DNA of 64,000 nucleotides from Streptomyces sp. Mut1 (GTDB taxonomy: Bacteria; Actinomycetota; Actinomycetes; Streptomycetales; Streptomycetaceae), in NCBI RefSeq assembly GCF_030719295.1, contig NZ_CP120997.1:3476501-3540500 (forward strand), written 5' to 3'. Every line of letters starts with the position of its first letter. Position 1 is the stretch's first letter. The notes under the pieces were generated by a model that was given only the letters and a program-made list of their open reading frames with translations, made no database searches and was not told the origin of the DNA. Shown in pieces: positions 1-9,000 of the stretch. The translations under genes and the position numbers were made by a program.

Positions 1-1
1 G

Positions 2-505
2 CTGGCGGGTGTGTTCAGCCGGCCCGAAACGCTCGGCGTCGTCCTGGGGCTCGTCGCCGGAAAGACGATCGGCGTGTTCGGCGGTACGTGGCTGACCACC
101 CGGCTCACCAGGGCGGAGCTCAACAAGGAGCTGGCCTGGGCCGATGTCTTCGCCGTCGCCACCCTTGCCGGCATCGGTTTCACCGTCTCGCTGCTGATCG
201 GGGAGCTCGCCTTCGCCGGTGACGACGGCATGATCAACGAGATCAAGGCGTCGGTTCTGCTCGGCTCCCTGATTGCCGCCGTACTCTCCGGTGTACTGCT
301 CAAACTCCGGGTACGCAGATACAGGGCACTGTCCGAGGCGGAGGAACTCGACGAGGACGGGTCCGGGGTGCCGGACGTCTACGAACAGGACGACCCGGCG
401 TACCACCTGCGGATGGCCGCCATCCACGAGAAGAAGGCGGCCGAGCACCGCCGCCTTGCCCGACTGGCGGGGGCAGCGAGCAACAAGCCGGACAGTCCGG
501 CATGA
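2..505 (+). CDS. nhaA: Na+/H+ antiporter NhaA, C-terminal part (5' end outside window)
   Basis: The reading frame is open from the left edge, so the N-terminal two thirds of the protein lie outside the window. The visible part has three hydrophobic segments, with the NhaA-type stretches LGVVLGLVAGKTIGVFGGTW and ADVFAVATLAGIGFTVSLLI, then a charged cytoplasmic tail ending in EKKAAEHRRLARL. NhaA exchanges Na+ for H+ across the cytoplasmic membrane; that role is family knowledge. The key aspartates of transmembrane helix V are not visible here. The next gene starts 40 bp downstream on the same strand. Confidence 0.85.
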   Translation: MAGVFSRPETLGVVLGLVAGKTIGVFGGTWLTTRLTRAELNKELAWADVFAVATLAGIGFTVSLLIGELAFAGDDGMINEIKASVLLGSLIAAVLSGVLLKLRVRRYRALSEAEELDEDGSGVPDVYEQDDPAYHLRMAAIHEKKAAEHRRLARLAGAASNKPDSPA

Positions 506-544
506 TCTGACATCGGACGTGTTGAACAGGAGAGGGAGTCAGGG

Positions 545-1075
545 ATGAGCGACCCCGGCAATTACGCGGGCGGCGCCGACCGCAGTCTCGGCCAGTTGGT
601 CGCGTCGGCGACGGCCGAACTGTCGGCACTGGTGCACGACGAGATCGCCCTGGCCAAGGCCGAGGTGCGGCAGGACGTCAAACGAGGCGTCATCGGCAGC
701 GCGGCGTTCATCGTCACGGGCGTGCTGCTCCTGTTCGCGATCCCGGTGCTGAGCTTCGCGGCCGCGTACGGAATCCACAATCTGGGGCTGGGCCTCGCCT
801 GGTCGTTCCTGATCGTGGGCGGGGCGTTCATCCTTCTGGGCATCCTGCTCGCGCTCTTCGGGTACGCGAAGTTCAAGAAGGTCAAGCCGCCGGAGAAGTC
901 CATCGCCTCCGCCAAGCAGACCGCCGCCGTCCTCCAGGGCGTCAAGCCGCACCCCCGTCCGGGCATCGCCGCGGACGCGATCCTCCCGGTGGGCGGCAGC
1001 ACCCGCTCGGACAGGGCCATCGAGAACGTTCCGGTCCAGGACAACGCGTCGGCTGTGGCACGCTCAACCACATGA
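545..1075 (+). CDS. Phage holin family (DUF1469-type) membrane protein
   Basis: A 176-aa protein with an N-terminal amphipathic region (ATAELSALVHDEIALAKAEV), two adjacent transmembrane helices at about residues 55-78 and 83-107, and a basic, proline-rich cytoplasmic tail. This is the layout of the actinobacterial holin-X/DUF1469 family, whose function is not established. The start ATG follows a purine-rich RBS (aggagaggg). The stop codon overlaps the start of the downstream hydrolase by 4 nt (ATGA), so the two are translationally coupled. Its position matches Rv3669 in the M. tuberculosis marP region, which supports the assignment. Confidence 0.75.
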   Translation: MSDPGNYAGGADRSLGQLVASATAELSALVHDEIALAKAEVRQDVKRGVIGSAAFIVTGVLLLFAIPVLSFAAAYGIHNLGLGLAWSFLIVGGAFILLGILLALFGYAKFKKVKPPEKSIASAKQTAAVLQGVKPHPRPGIAADAILPVGGSTRSDRAIENVPVQDNASAVARSTT

Positions 1076-2094
1076 CGGTCCCCGATTCCAGCGCGTTCGG
1101 CCCACCCGGCTCCGAAGACCGGGCGGGCCACGAAGGGCCGGGCCCGGCGGACCCCGCCCCCGCACCGTCCGCCCCGGCCGGCGGCCCCGTCCGCATCGAC
1201 GGCCCCTGGACCCACCGGGACGTCGCGGCGAACGGCGCGCGTTTCCACATCGCCGAAATGGGCGAAGGGCCGCTGGTCCTCCTCCTGCACGGCTTCCCGC
1301 AGTTCTGGTGGACCTGGCGCCACCAGCTGCCCGCGCTCGCCGAGGCGGGCTTCAGGGCCGTGGCGATGGACCTGCGCGGGGTGGGCGGCAGCGACCGCAC
1401 GCCCCGCGGCTACGACCCCGCCAACCTGGCGCTCGACATCACCGGCGTGATCAGGTCGCTCGGTGAGCCGGACGCGGCCCTGGTCGGCCACGACATGGGC
1501 GGATACCTGGCCTGGACGGCCGCGGTGATGCGCCCCAAGCTGGTGCGCCGGCTGGCCGTCTCCTCGATGCCCCACCCGCGACGGTGGCGTTCCTCGATGC
1601 TCTCCGACTTCGCGCAGTCCCGGGCCGGCTCGTACATCTGGGGCTTCCAGCGGCCGTGGGTACCGGAACGTCAGCTCGTGGCCGACGACGCGGCGCTGGT
1701 GGCCCGTCTGATCACCGACTGGGCGGGTCCGGGCACGGCTGAGTTCCCCGACGAGAGCTCGCTGGATGTCTACCGACGGGCCATGTCCATCCCCTCGACG
1801 GCACACTGCTCGATCGAGCCGTACCGCTGGATGGTGCGCTCGCTGGCGCGGCCGGACGGCATCCAGTTCAACCGGCGCATGAAACGGCCTGTGCGGGTGC
1901 CGACGCTGCATCTGCACGGTTCACTCGATCCGGCGGTCCGCACCCGCAGCTCCGCGGGGTCCGGCGAATATGTCGAGGCACCGTACCGATGGCGACTTTT
2001 CGACGGTCTGGGTCACTTCCCCCACGAGGAGGATCCGGCCGGGTTCTCGGCCGAACTCATCAACTGGCTCAAGGATTCCGAGCCCGACCGCTAG
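1072..2094 (+). CDS. Alpha/beta-fold hydrolase, epoxide-hydrolase-like (EphE type)
   Basis: A 340-aa alpha/beta hydrolase. After a low-complexity Ala/Pro N-terminus of about 40 residues, the oxyanion-hole motif HGFP lies at residues 73-76. The nucleophile elbow GHDMGG places Asp141 as the nucleophile, as in epoxide hydrolases and haloalkane dehalogenases rather than Ser hydrolases. A C-terminal GLGHFPHEEDP supplies the catalytic His. The substrate is unknown. The 4-nt overlap with the holin-like gene and the position before marP mirror the Rv3669-ephE-marP arrangement in mycobacteria, so I infer an EphE orthologue. Confidence 0.8.
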   Translation: MTVPDSSAFGPPGSEDRAGHEGPGPADPAPAPSAPAGGPVRIDGPWTHRDVAANGARFHIAEMGEGPLVLLLHGFPQFWWTWRHQLPALAEAGFRAVAMDLRGVGGSDRTPRGYDPANLALDITGVIRSLGEPDAALVGHDMGGYLAWTAAVMRPKLVRRLAVSSMPHPRRWRSSMLSDFAQSRAGSYIWGFQRPWVPERQLVADDAALVARLITDWAGPGTAEFPDESSLDVYRRAMSIPSTAHCSIEPYRWMVRSLARPDGIQFNRRMKRPVRVPTLHLHGSLDPAVRTRSSAGSGEYVEAPYRWRLFDGLGHFPHEEDPAGFSAELINWLKDSEPDR

Positions 2095-2468
2095 CCGCCG
2101 GGGCACACGTGTCCGAGAAATGGCCACGTGCCTGGCGCATAGGCCAATTGGCTGACGGATAGGCGATTACGGACCATGTGGCACGGGCAGACGTCCGGGT
2201 ATGGGCTGGACGCACGACTTCGGTGACGCAGCACGCAACCGTCGCTCGACCGCCACGGCGGTTCCGGGCACTCATGAGGGGGACGGCCTTCCGGGCCGGG
2301 TGCACACATTGCACGTTCTGCATGATCCCCGACTCGGCATCTCGCGCATCCTCCGCCGCCGGGCCCGCTGGGTCTCGGCGCGGCTGCGCCATCCTCGTAA
2401 CTGACCCGCTCACGGCCTCCGGACCGCTTCGGGGGCCCGCGCTGCCGACTCCCTGAGGGGCCGACTCC
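2095..2468. other. Convergent intergenic region without a recognised gene
   Basis: These 374 bases lie between the stop codons of the convergent hydrolase and marP genes. The short open frames inside have no recognisable protein features. I see no strong terminator hairpin and no RNA gene. Confidence 0.5.
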
Positions 2469-3674
2469 TTAAAGGGCGCATCCCTGGCTGTCGACCTGCT
2501 GGTTGGCGGTACGGCCCTGCGTGATGTCGTCGCGGATCTCGTCCGCCGTCAGCGCGTAACCCGTGTCCGGGTCGTCGAGCGACTTCGCGAACACGACGCC
2601 GTACACCTTGCCCTCGGGGGTCAGCAGCGGTCCGCCGGAGTTGCCCTGGCGGACCGTGGTGTAGAGCGAGTACACATCGCGGCGCACCGTGCCCCGGTGG
2701 TAGATGTCGGGGCCGTTGGCGTCGATGCGGGCACGCACGCGCGCGGAGCGTACGTCGTACGCGCCGTTCTCCGGGAAGCCCGCGACGATGGCGCTGTCGC
2801 CTGTCTCCGCGTCGTTGTCCGTGGTGGCGAACTGCAGCGGCTTCACGTCGAGGTCGGGGACGTCGAGGACGGCGATGTCGCGCCGCCAGTCGTAGAGGAC
2901 GACCTTCGCGTCGTACAGACGTCCCTGGCCGCCGATCTGGACGGTCGGCTCGTCGACGCCTCCGACGACGTGGGCGTTGGTCATCACCCGGCGGTCGGAG
3001 AACACGAATCCGGTGCCTTCGAGGACCTTGCCGCAGCTCGGGGCCGTACCGACGACCTTGACGATCGACTGCTTGGCGCGCGCCGCGACGGGGCTGCCGA
3101 CCAGTGCCGGGTCGGGGGCCCTGACCTCGGTGATCGGTTCGTTGGCGAACGGGCTGAAGACCTGCGGGAAGCCGTTCTGCGCGAGGACCGACGAGAAGTC
3201 CGTGAACCAGGTGGACGCCTGGGGCGGCAGCACCCGGGAGACGCCGAGCAGGACGGAGGAGCTACGGACCTCCTTGCCCAGCGTCGGCAGCGAGGTGCCC
3301 GCCAGGGCCGAGCCGATCAGCCAGGCGACCAGCAGCATCGCCACGACGTTGACCAGGGCGCCGCCGGTGGCGTCCAGGGCGCGCGCGGGAGACCACGTGA
3401 TGTGCCGGCGCAGTTTGTTGCCCAGGTGCGTGGTGAAGGCCTGGCCGACGGACGCGCACACGATCACGATGACGACCGCGACGACAGCGGCGGTCGAGGA
3501 GACCTCCGAACCGTCCGTCACCTGGTCCCACAGGACCGGCAGCAGATAGATGGCGACGAGACCGCCGCCCAGGAACCCGATCACCGACAGGATGCCGACG
3601 ACGAACCCCTGGCGGTAGCCGATGACCGCGAACCACACGGCGCCGGCCAGCAGCAGGATGTCCAGCACGTTCAC
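2469..3674 (-). CDS. marP: MarP-like membrane serine protease (CvpA domain + trypsin-like protease)
   Basis: A 401-aa protein. Residues 1-125 hold four hydrophobic segments of the CvpA/colicin V production type. The rest is an extracytoplasmic trypsin-like protease with catalytic His235 (MTNAHVVGG), Asp266 (RRDIAVLD) and Ser347 (RQGNSGGPLL). Cys214 (APSCGK) and Cys399 (SQGCAL) sit where M. tuberculosis MarP (Rv3671c) forms the disulfide that tethers its protease domain. In mycobacteria MarP is needed for acid and oxidative stress survival; that role is inferred here from homology. It is the first gene of a leftward group with the NUDIX and nth genes further along the same strand. Confidence 0.9.
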   Translation of the reverse strand: MNVLDILLLAGAVWFAVIGYRQGFVVGILSVIGFLGGGLVAIYLLPVLWDQVTDGSEVSSTAAVVAVVIVIVCASVGQAFTTHLGNKLRRHITWSPARALDATGGALVNVVAMLLVAWLIGSALAGTSLPTLGKEVRSSSVLLGVSRVLPPQASTWFTDFSSVLAQNGFPQVFSPFANEPITEVRAPDPALVGSPVAARAKQSIVKVVGTAPSCGKVLEGTGFVFSDRRVMTNAHVVGGVDEPTVQIGGQGRLYDAKVVLYDWRRDIAVLDVPDLDVKPLQFATTDNDAETGDSAIVAGFPENGAYDVRSARVRARIDANGPDIYHRGTVRRDVYSLYTTVRQGNSGGPLLTPEGKVYGVVFAKSLDDPDTGYALTADEIRDDITQGRTANQQVDSQGCAL

Positions 3675-3761
3675 CGTCTATTGCCTCGCAGATTCGTCAC
3701 CGGGCCCGTACGTCTCCGTGGTCCGGGCGGACCGGAGCTGCGGAGCACGGAAGTCAGCCTG

Positions 3762-4484
3762 TCATGCACGCCAGTCGAGCGGCACCTGCTTGGCTCTGTC
3801 CCACGGGCGCTCCCAGCCCGCGAAGTGCAGAATCCGGTCGATCACCCCGGCCGTGAACCCCCAGACGAGTGCGGATTCGACCAGAAACGCCGGGCCCCGG
3901 TGACCGCTGGGGTGCACGGCCGTCGCCCGGTTGGCCGGGTCCGTGAGATCCGCCACGGGCACCGTGAAGACCCGTGCCGTCTCCCCCGGATCGACGACCC
4001 CGACCGGGCTGGGCGTACGCCACCAGCCGAGGACGGGCGTCACCACGAAACTGCTCACAGGAATGTAGAGCCGGGGCAGCACACCGAAGATCTGCACCCC
4101 GCGCGAATCGAGACCGGTCTCCTCCTCGGCCTCCCGCAGCGCGGCCCTCAGCGGCCCGGTCGTCGCCTGGTCGCCGTCCTCCGGGTCGAGGGAGCCGCCG
4201 GGGAAGGACGGCTGGCCCGGATGGGAACGCAGGCTTCCGGCCCGTTCCATCAGGAGCAGCTCGGGGCCCCGCGCCCCCTCGCCGAACAGGACGAGCACAG
4301 CCGACTGGCGGCCCGCGCCGCTCTCCGGCGGCAGGAAGCGGCTGAGCTGCTGCGGCCGTACGGTCTGCGCGGCCCGGAACACGGGGTCGAGCCAGCCGGG
4401 CAGCCCTTCGGCCGAGACGGCGACCGCGCGCTCACCGCTCTCCGTGCCGCCGTACTGCCCCGTGCCGGGTTCATGCGTCTTCAT
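3762..4484 (-). CDS. NUDIX hydrolase, CoA pyrophosphatase type
   Basis: A 240-aa protein with the Nudix box spread over FPGGSLDPEDGD and AALREAEEETGL, plus the GVLPRLYIPVSSFVVTPV segment typical of CoA pyrophosphatases (CoaPPase/NudL type). These enzymes cleave coenzyme A or its oxidised forms to 3',5'-ADP and phosphopantetheine. I chose the ATG at 4484 because a GGAGGGG ribosome-binding site lies 5 nt upstream; a GTG two codons earlier is possible but sits inside that site. The gene is between marP and nth on the same strand, as Rv3672c is in M. tuberculosis. Confidence 0.85.
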   Translation of the reverse strand: MKTHEPGTGQYGGTESGERAVAVSAEGLPGWLDPVFRAAQTVRPQQLSRFLPPESGAGRQSAVLVLFGEGARGPELLLMERAGSLRSHPGQPSFPGGSLDPEDGDQATTGPLRAALREAEEETGLDSRGVQIFGVLPRLYIPVSSFVVTPVLGWWRTPSPVGVVDPGETARVFTVPVADLTDPANRATAVHPSGHRGPAFLVESALVWGFTAGVIDRILHFAGWERPWDRAKQVPLDWRA

Positions 4485-4598
4485 AGGCACCCCTCCGTCT
4501 CACAACGCCTGTCGTCACACGATTCGTTCCGCGACCGCGAACCGCAGCCGAGAACCGCGCCCGGACATGGCGACGGCAGTCCGCGGCGGCCCTCCGCT

Positions 4599-5693
4599 TC
4601 AGTCGGCGCCCAGCGGAGGTGCCGGGCTTCCGGGGAAGTCCGGCGGTGGGTTCAGCCGCTGGCCCGGCTTGCCGCCCATCTCGTACTTCAGAAGCTTTTG
4701 GGCCTTCTCCGGGTCCGTCTCGCCCTCACCGTACGAAGGACACAGCGGGGCGATCGGGCAGGCCCCGCAGGCGGGCTTGCGGGCGTGGCAGACGCGGCGG
4801 CCGTGGAAGATGACGCGGTGCGAGAGCATGGTCCACTCGCTCTTGGGGAAGATCGCCGCGATCTCCGCCTCGACCTTCTCCGGGTCCTCCTGCTCGGTCC
4901 ACTTCCACCGCCGGACCAGCCGACCGAAGTGGGTGTCGACAGTGAGTCCAGGCACCCCGAACGCGTTGCCCAGAACGACGTTGGCCGTCTTGCGGCCGAC
5001 GCCCGGCAGCTTCACGAGGTCCGCCAGCCGCCCCGGCACCTCGCCACCGAAATCGTCGCGGAGGACGGCGGACAGGCCGAGCAGCGACCTGGCCTTGGCC
5101 CGGAAGAAGCCGGTCGGGCGAATGATCTCTTCCAGATCCTCCGGGACCGCGGCCGCCATGTCCTCGGGGGTGGGATAGGCGGCGAAGAGGGCAGGAGTCG
5201 TCTGGTTGACCCTCAGGTCCGTGGTCTGGGCGGAGAGGACCGTGGCGACCAGCAGTTCGAACGGGTTCCTGAAGTCCAGCTCCGGATGGGCGTACGGGTA
5301 GACCTCCGCGAGCTCGCGGTTGATCCGGCGGGCACGGCGGACCATGGCCAGGTGCGATTCCGGCCGACCGGGCCCCTTCCCCGGAGCCTTCGCACTCTTC
5401 GTGCCCTTCGTGCTCTTCGGACCGTCGGCTCCGGTCGCACCGGACTCCGCCGCCGCGCTTTGCACCCCTGTGGCCACCGCTTCCCCCCGGCCCGCCGTCG
5501 CTCGCTCGGACGAGCCGGCGCTTCCCGCCCTTCCGGACCGGTTTACTGTCGCTTTGTCCTTGTTTTTCCGGCTGCCCGCAGCCTGTTCGCCCACAGCGGA
5601 ATCATGGCCGTCCGACACCCCATCAGCCCCCTTGGCCTGCGCTCTCACCGGCGATTCTGGACACCCGGCCAGCCTAGAGCCCGCCACTGACAT
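4599..5693 (-). CDS. nth: Endonuclease III (DNA glycosylase/AP lyase)
   Basis: The conserved core starts around residue 110 ([20 protein letters not shown]). It contains the helix-hairpin-helix [14 protein letters not shown] with the catalytic Lys, the catalytic Asp in [11 protein letters not shown], and a four-cysteine [4Fe-4S] loop with spacing C-x6-C-x2-C-x5-C near the C-terminus. The enzyme removes oxidised pyrimidines in base-excision repair. The N-terminal 100 residues are low-complexity Ala/Gly/Ser/Lys-rich sequence, not seen in E. coli Nth, so the true start may lie downstream of 5693. It is divergent from crp, as in mycobacteria (Rv3674c). Confidence 0.9.
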   Translation of the reverse strand: MSVAGSRLAGCPESPVRAQAKGADGVSDGHDSAVGEQAAGSRKNKDKATVNRSGRAGSAGSSERATAGRGEAVATGVQSAAAESGATGADGPKSTKGTKSAKAPGKGPGRPESHLAMVRRARRINRELAEVYPYAHPELDFRNPFELLVATVLSAQTTDLRVNQTTPALFAAYPTPEDMAAAVPEDLEEIIRPTGFFRAKARSLLGLSAVLRDDFGGEVPGRLADLVKLPGVGRKTANVVLGNAFGVPGLTVDTHFGRLVRRWKWTEQEDPEKVEAEIAAIFPKSEWTMLSHRVIFHGRRVCHARKPACGACPIAPLCPSYGEGETDPEKAQKLLKYEMGGKPGQRLNPPPDFPGSPAPPLGAD

Positions 5694-5770
5694 CTGCCCC
5701 GGTCACCGGTGATCCACCCCCAATCGGCCCCCTGCCGTACGCTCCGGCACGCACGTGCGTCAAACTGGTT

Positions 5771-5786
5771 TGTGATTGATCGCACT
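5771..5786. promoter_or_regulatory. Probable Crp-binding palindrome upstream of crp
   Basis: The 16-mer TGTGATTGATCGCACT is an imperfect palindrome resembling the classical CRP box TGTGA-N6-TCACA; it keeps GTG-N8-CAC. It lies 63 bp upstream of the crp start in the nth/crp divergent region, so autoregulation is a reasonable inference. Confidence 0.45.
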
Positions 5787-5848
5787 GTTTTACCGTCCGG
5801 CATGATGGGGACCACGGTTCCCTGAACAGGCCGACAAGGAGAGAACTC

Positions 5849-6523
5849 GTGGACGACGTTCTGCGGCGCGCCCCGCTTTTCGCGGCGCTCGATGACGAGC
5901 AGGCCGCGGAGCTCCGCGCCTCGATGAGTGAGGTGACCCTCGCGCGCGGCGACGCGCTGTTCCACGAGGGTGACCCGGGCGACCGCCTCTATGTGGTCAC
6001 CGAGGGCAAGGTGAAGCTCCACCGCACCTCCCCCGACGGACGCGAGAACATGCTGGCGGTCCTCGGCCCCGGCGAGCTGATCGGTGAGCTCTCGCTCTTC
6101 GACCCGGGCCCGCGCACCGCCACCGCCACCGCGCTGACCGAGGTCAAGCTGCTCGGCCTCGGCCACGGCGACCTGCAGCCCTGGCTCAACGCACGCCCCG
6201 AGGTGGCCACGGCCCTCCTGCGCGCCGTCGCCCGGCGCCTGCGCAAGACCAACGACCAGATGTCCGACCTGGTCTTCTCCGATGTCCCGGGCCGCGTCGC
6301 CCGCGCCCTCCTGGACCTGTCGCGCCGGTTCGGCGTCCAGTCCGAGGAAGGCATCCACGTGGTGCACGACCTGACGCAGGAAGAGCTGGCCCAGCTGGTC
6401 GGCGCCTCCCGCGAGACGGTCAACAAGGCCCTCGCCGACTTCGCCGGCCGCGGCTGGCTGCGGCTGGAGGCCCGTGCGGTGATCCTGCTCGACGTGGAAC
6501 GGCTGGCCAAGCGCTCCCGCTGA
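5849..6523 (+). CDS. crp: Crp/Fnr family cAMP receptor protein regulator
   Basis: A 224-aa regulator with an N-terminal cyclic-nucleotide-binding beta-roll (residues about 10-125, with LFHEGDPGDRLYVVTEGKVK and the phosphate-binding-cassette-like GELIGELSLFDPGPRTATA). A long dimerisation helix follows, then a C-terminal winged helix (LTQEELAQLVGASRETVNKA). The GTG start is preceded by aaggagag. In Streptomyces Crp controls germination, development and antibiotic production; that is family knowledge. It is transcribed away from nth and ends at a strong bidirectional terminator. Confidence 0.95.
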   Translation: MDDVLRRAPLFAALDDEQAAELRASMSEVTLARGDALFHEGDPGDRLYVVTEGKVKLHRTSPDGRENMLAVLGPGELIGELSLFDPGPRTATATALTEVKLLGLGHGDLQPWLNARPEVATALLRAVARRLRKTNDQMSDLVFSDVPGRVARALLDLSRRFGVQSEEGIHVVHDLTQEELAQLVGASRETVNKALADFAGRGWLRLEARAVILLDVERLAKRSR

Positions 6524-6539
6524 CCCAGCGTCGTACCTC

Positions 6540-6584
6540 ACGTGTGAGGGGCCCTGCCGGTGACCGGCAGGGCCCCTCACACGT
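6540..6584. terminator. Bidirectional terminator between crp and the MBL hydrolase
   Basis: A perfect 21-bp GC-rich inverted repeat with a 3-nt TGA loop lies between the convergent stop codons of crp and the MBL-fold gene. It has no long T tract, as is usual for Streptomyces terminators. Confidence 0.85.
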
Positions 6585-6590
6585 ACGCCC

Positions 6591-7421
6591 TCAGATCAGC
6601 CCGTGCTCGGTCAGATACTCCAGCTGCGCCCGCACCGACAGCTCCGCCGCCGGCCACAGTGAACGGTCCACGTCCGCGTACACATGGGCCACCACCTCGG
6701 AGGAGATCCGGTGCCCGGACTCCACCGCCGTCTCCACCTGCGCCAGCCGGTGCGCGCGGTGGGCCAGGTAGAACTCGACCGCTCCCTGCGCGTCCTCCAG
6801 GACCGGCCCGTGACCGGGCAGCACCGTGTGCACCCCGTCGTCCACCGTCAGCGAGCGCAGCCGCCGCAGTGAGTCGAGGTAGTCCCCCAGCCGACCGTCC
6901 GGATGCGCCACCAGCGTCGTACCGCGGCCGAGGATCGTGTCCCCGGTCAGCACCGCGCGGTCGGCCGGCAGATGGAACGACAGCGAGTCCGCCGTGTGGC
7001 CCGGCGTCGGCACCACGTACATCTCAAGACCGCCGGTCGTGATCACGTCGCCCGTGCCCAGGCCCTCGTCGCCGAGCCGCAGTTCCGGATCGAGCGCCCG
7101 TACCTTGGTACGGGTGAGCTCCGCGAACCGTGCCGCGCCCTCGGCGTGGTCGGGGTGGCCGTGGGTGAGGAGCGTCAGCGCGACCCGGCGGCCCGCCTGC
7201 TCGGCGGTGTCGATGACCGCCCGCAGATGCGCGTCGTCCAGCGGCCCCGGATCGATGACCACCGCCAGGTCCGAGTCGGGCTCGGCCACGATCCACGTAT
7301 TGGTGCCGTCCAGCGTCATCGCGGACGGGTTGGGTGCCAGGACGTTGAGCGCGCGAGCCGTCGCGGGACCGGACAGCACACCGCCCCGCGGCTGCCCCGG
7401 CAACACCGCCGCGTCGCTCAT
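6591..7421 (-). CDS. MBL-fold metallo-hydrolase
   Basis: A 276-aa metallo-beta-lactamase-fold protein. The metal-binding motif THGHPDHAEGA (HxHxDH) is at about residues 86-96. Downstream metal ligands are in PTPGHTADSLSFHL and LPGHGP. The C-terminal helical part (FYLAHRAHRLAQVETAV) is typical of the LACTB2-like subgroup, some of which are RNases; the actual substrate here is unknown. Its ATG overlaps the stop of the upstream NUDIX gene (ATGA), so the two are co-translated. It corresponds by position to Rv3677c. Confidence 0.85.
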   Translation of the reverse strand: MSDAAVLPGQPRGGVLSGPATARALNVLAPNPSAMTLDGTNTWIVAEPDSDLAVVIDPGPLDDAHLRAVIDTAEQAGRRVALTLLTHGHPDHAEGAARFAELTRTKVRALDPELRLGDEGLGTGDVITTGGLEMYVVPTPGHTADSLSFHLPADRAVLTGDTILGRGTTLVAHPDGRLGDYLDSLRRLRSLTVDDGVHTVLPGHGPVLEDAQGAVEFYLAHRAHRLAQVETAVESGHRISSEVVAHVYADVDRSLWPAAELSVRAQLEYLTEHGLI

Positions 7422-8377
7422 GCCGCGCCCCCTTCCACGCCGGCCGTCTTCTCCTCGCCGCGCGTTTCACCCCTTCGGGGCGTTTCGCCCCCACCGCGCG
7501 TTTCGTCCTTGCCGCCCGTGGAGATGTTCTTGGTGAATTCCTCGTGCCCCGGCCAGCTCAGCACCAGTTCGTCACCGTCCAGACGGGCTTGTGCGAGTAC
7601 GGGGGTGAGGTCCTGCACCGAGGCCGCCGCCAGAGCCTCCGCGGCGGTGGCATGCGGACGCAGGGTCCTCAGTGTCGCCACGGTCGGCGGCATCATCAGC
7701 AGTTCGCCCCGGTCGTATCCATCGGCCGCCTCGCCCGGGGTGATCCACACCGTGCGGTCGGCCTCCGTCGAGGCGTTGCGGGTCCGCTGTCCGGCCGGCA
7801 GCGCGGCGACGAAGAACCAGGTGTCGTAGCGGCGCGGTTCGAACTCGGGGGTGATCCAGCGCGCCCACGCCCCCAGCAGATCCGACCGCAGCACCAGCCC
7901 GCGCCGCTCCAGGAATTCCGCGAAGGACAGCTCCCGCGCGACCAGCGCCTCGCGGTCGGTCTCCCAGTCGTCGCCCGTGGTGTCCGTGACGACGGTCCGG
8001 GGTGTGGGCCCGGCGAGCAGGACGCCTGCCTCCTCGTACGTCTCACGGACGGCCGCGCAGACGACCGCCTGCGCCTCGACCGGCGTGGCGACGCCGAGGC
8101 GCTGGGCCCAGGTCTCCAGCGCGGGCCCGGCCCAGCCGACGAGCCGGTCGTCGTCACGGGGGTCGACTCCGCCACCCGGATAGGCGTACGCCCCTCCGGC
8201 AAAGGCCATCGAGGTGCGCCGGCGCAGCATGTGGACGGCGGGCGCGCCCCCGGCGGCGTCGTCCCTGAGCAGCATCACGGTGGCGGCCCGCCGAGGCACG
8301 GCGGCCGTCAGCTCGCCTGCCGCGAGGGCCTTGATCCGGCCAGGCCATTCCGGGGGGTACCACTGACCATTGGACAT
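7418..8377 (-). CDS. NUDIX hydrolase family protein
   Basis: A 319-aa protein with a recognisable Nudix region: AYAYPGGGVDPRDDDR followed, after an insertion, by VCAAVRETYEEAGVLLAG. It is the longer NUDT19-like kind. The last 40 residues (KDETRGGGETPRRGETRGEE) are charged low-complexity sequence. The substrate is unknown; NUDT19-like proteins elsewhere act on CoA derivatives. It is the first gene of a two-gene operon with the MBL hydrolase. Confidence 0.8.
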   Translation of the reverse strand: MSNGQWYPPEWPGRIKALAAGELTAAVPRRAATVMLLRDDAAGGAPAVHMLRRRTSMAFAGGAYAYPGGGVDPRDDDRLVGWAGPALETWAQRLGVATPVEAQAVVCAAVRETYEEAGVLLAGPTPRTVVTDTTGDDWETDREALVARELSFAEFLERRGLVLRSDLLGAWARWITPEFEPRRYDTWFFVAALPAGQRTRNASTEADRTVWITPGEAADGYDRGELLMMPPTVATLRTLRPHATAAEALAAASVQDLTPVLAQARLDGDELVLSWPGHEEFTKNISTGGKDETRGGGETPRRGETRGEEKTAGVEGGAA

Positions 8378-8473
8378 GGCCGGAGGCTATCCGGAACCGC
8401 GACGATGTTCGAGGGGGGCGGTGATCTGTACATGGCCCGTACACAGATGCGGCCGCGGGCGCCGGATACGCGA

Positions 8474-8506
8474 GATCCCGCCCGGTCTTCGCGACCGGGC
8501 GGGATC
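8474..8506 (-). terminator. Terminator after the ridA/DUF4177 pair
   Basis: A perfect 14-bp inverted repeat (gatcccgcccggtc arms) with a TTCGC loop lies 23 bp beyond the RidA stop codon, in the correct direction to end that leftward transcript. Confidence 0.75.
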
Positions 8507-8529
8507 AGAAGGCGGTTACGGAGCCGGGC

Positions 8530-9000
8530 TCAGGCTTCGGTGAGCTCGACCTGGATCTCGACCTCGACGGGCGCGTCCAGCGGCAGCACGGCGACGCCCA
8601 CGGCGCTGCGGGCGTGCACACCCTTGTCCCCGAGGACCTCGCCCAGCAGTTCGCTGGCGCCGTTGATCACACCGGGCTGGCCGGTGAAGTCCGTGGCCGA
8701 CGCGACGAAGCCGACGACCTTCACGACGCGTGCGATCCGGTCCAGGTCGCCCGCGACCGACTTCACGGCGGCGAGGGCGTTGAGCGCGCAGGTCTTCGCC
8801 AGCTCCTTGGCCTCGTCGGGCGTGACCTCCGCACCGACCTTGCCGGTCACGGCCAGCTTGCCGTCCACCATCGGCAGCTGCCCCGAGGTGTACACATACA
8901 CCCCGGACCGCACGGCCGGCTGGTACGAGGCCAGCGGCGGCACGACCGCCGGCAGGGGCAGCCCGAGCTCGGCGAGCTTCGCCTCGACGGTGCCCGCCAC
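8530..9000 (-). CDS. RidA family protein
   Basis: A 156-aa RidA/YjgF-family protein. Visible family features are YVYTSGQLPMVDGKLAVTGK, TCALNALAAVKSVAGDLDR and a C-terminal DAPVEVEIQVEL strand. RidA proteins deaminate reactive enamine/imine intermediates. This one belongs to the divergent subgroup and lacks an obvious canonical catalytic Arg motif, so its function is uncertain. The GTG start at 9000 overlaps the TAG stop of the DUF4177 gene by one base (TAGTG), indicating coupling. Longer frames that read through upstream are artefacts. Confidence 0.85.
   Translation of the reverse strand: MAGTVEAKLAELGLPLPAVVPPLASYQPAVRSGVYVYTSGQLPMVDGKLAVTGKVGAEVTPDEAKELAKTCALNALAAVKSVAGDLDRIARVVKVVGFVASATDFTGQPGVINGASELLGEVLGDKGVHARSAVGVAVLPLDAPVEVEIQVELTEA

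Noticed and set aside
2697..5690. A 997-codon open frame on the + strand
   Set aside because: It is antisense to marP, the NUDIX gene and nth. Its translation is Arg/Gly/Asp-rich without domains, as expected for a shadow frame in GC-rich DNA.
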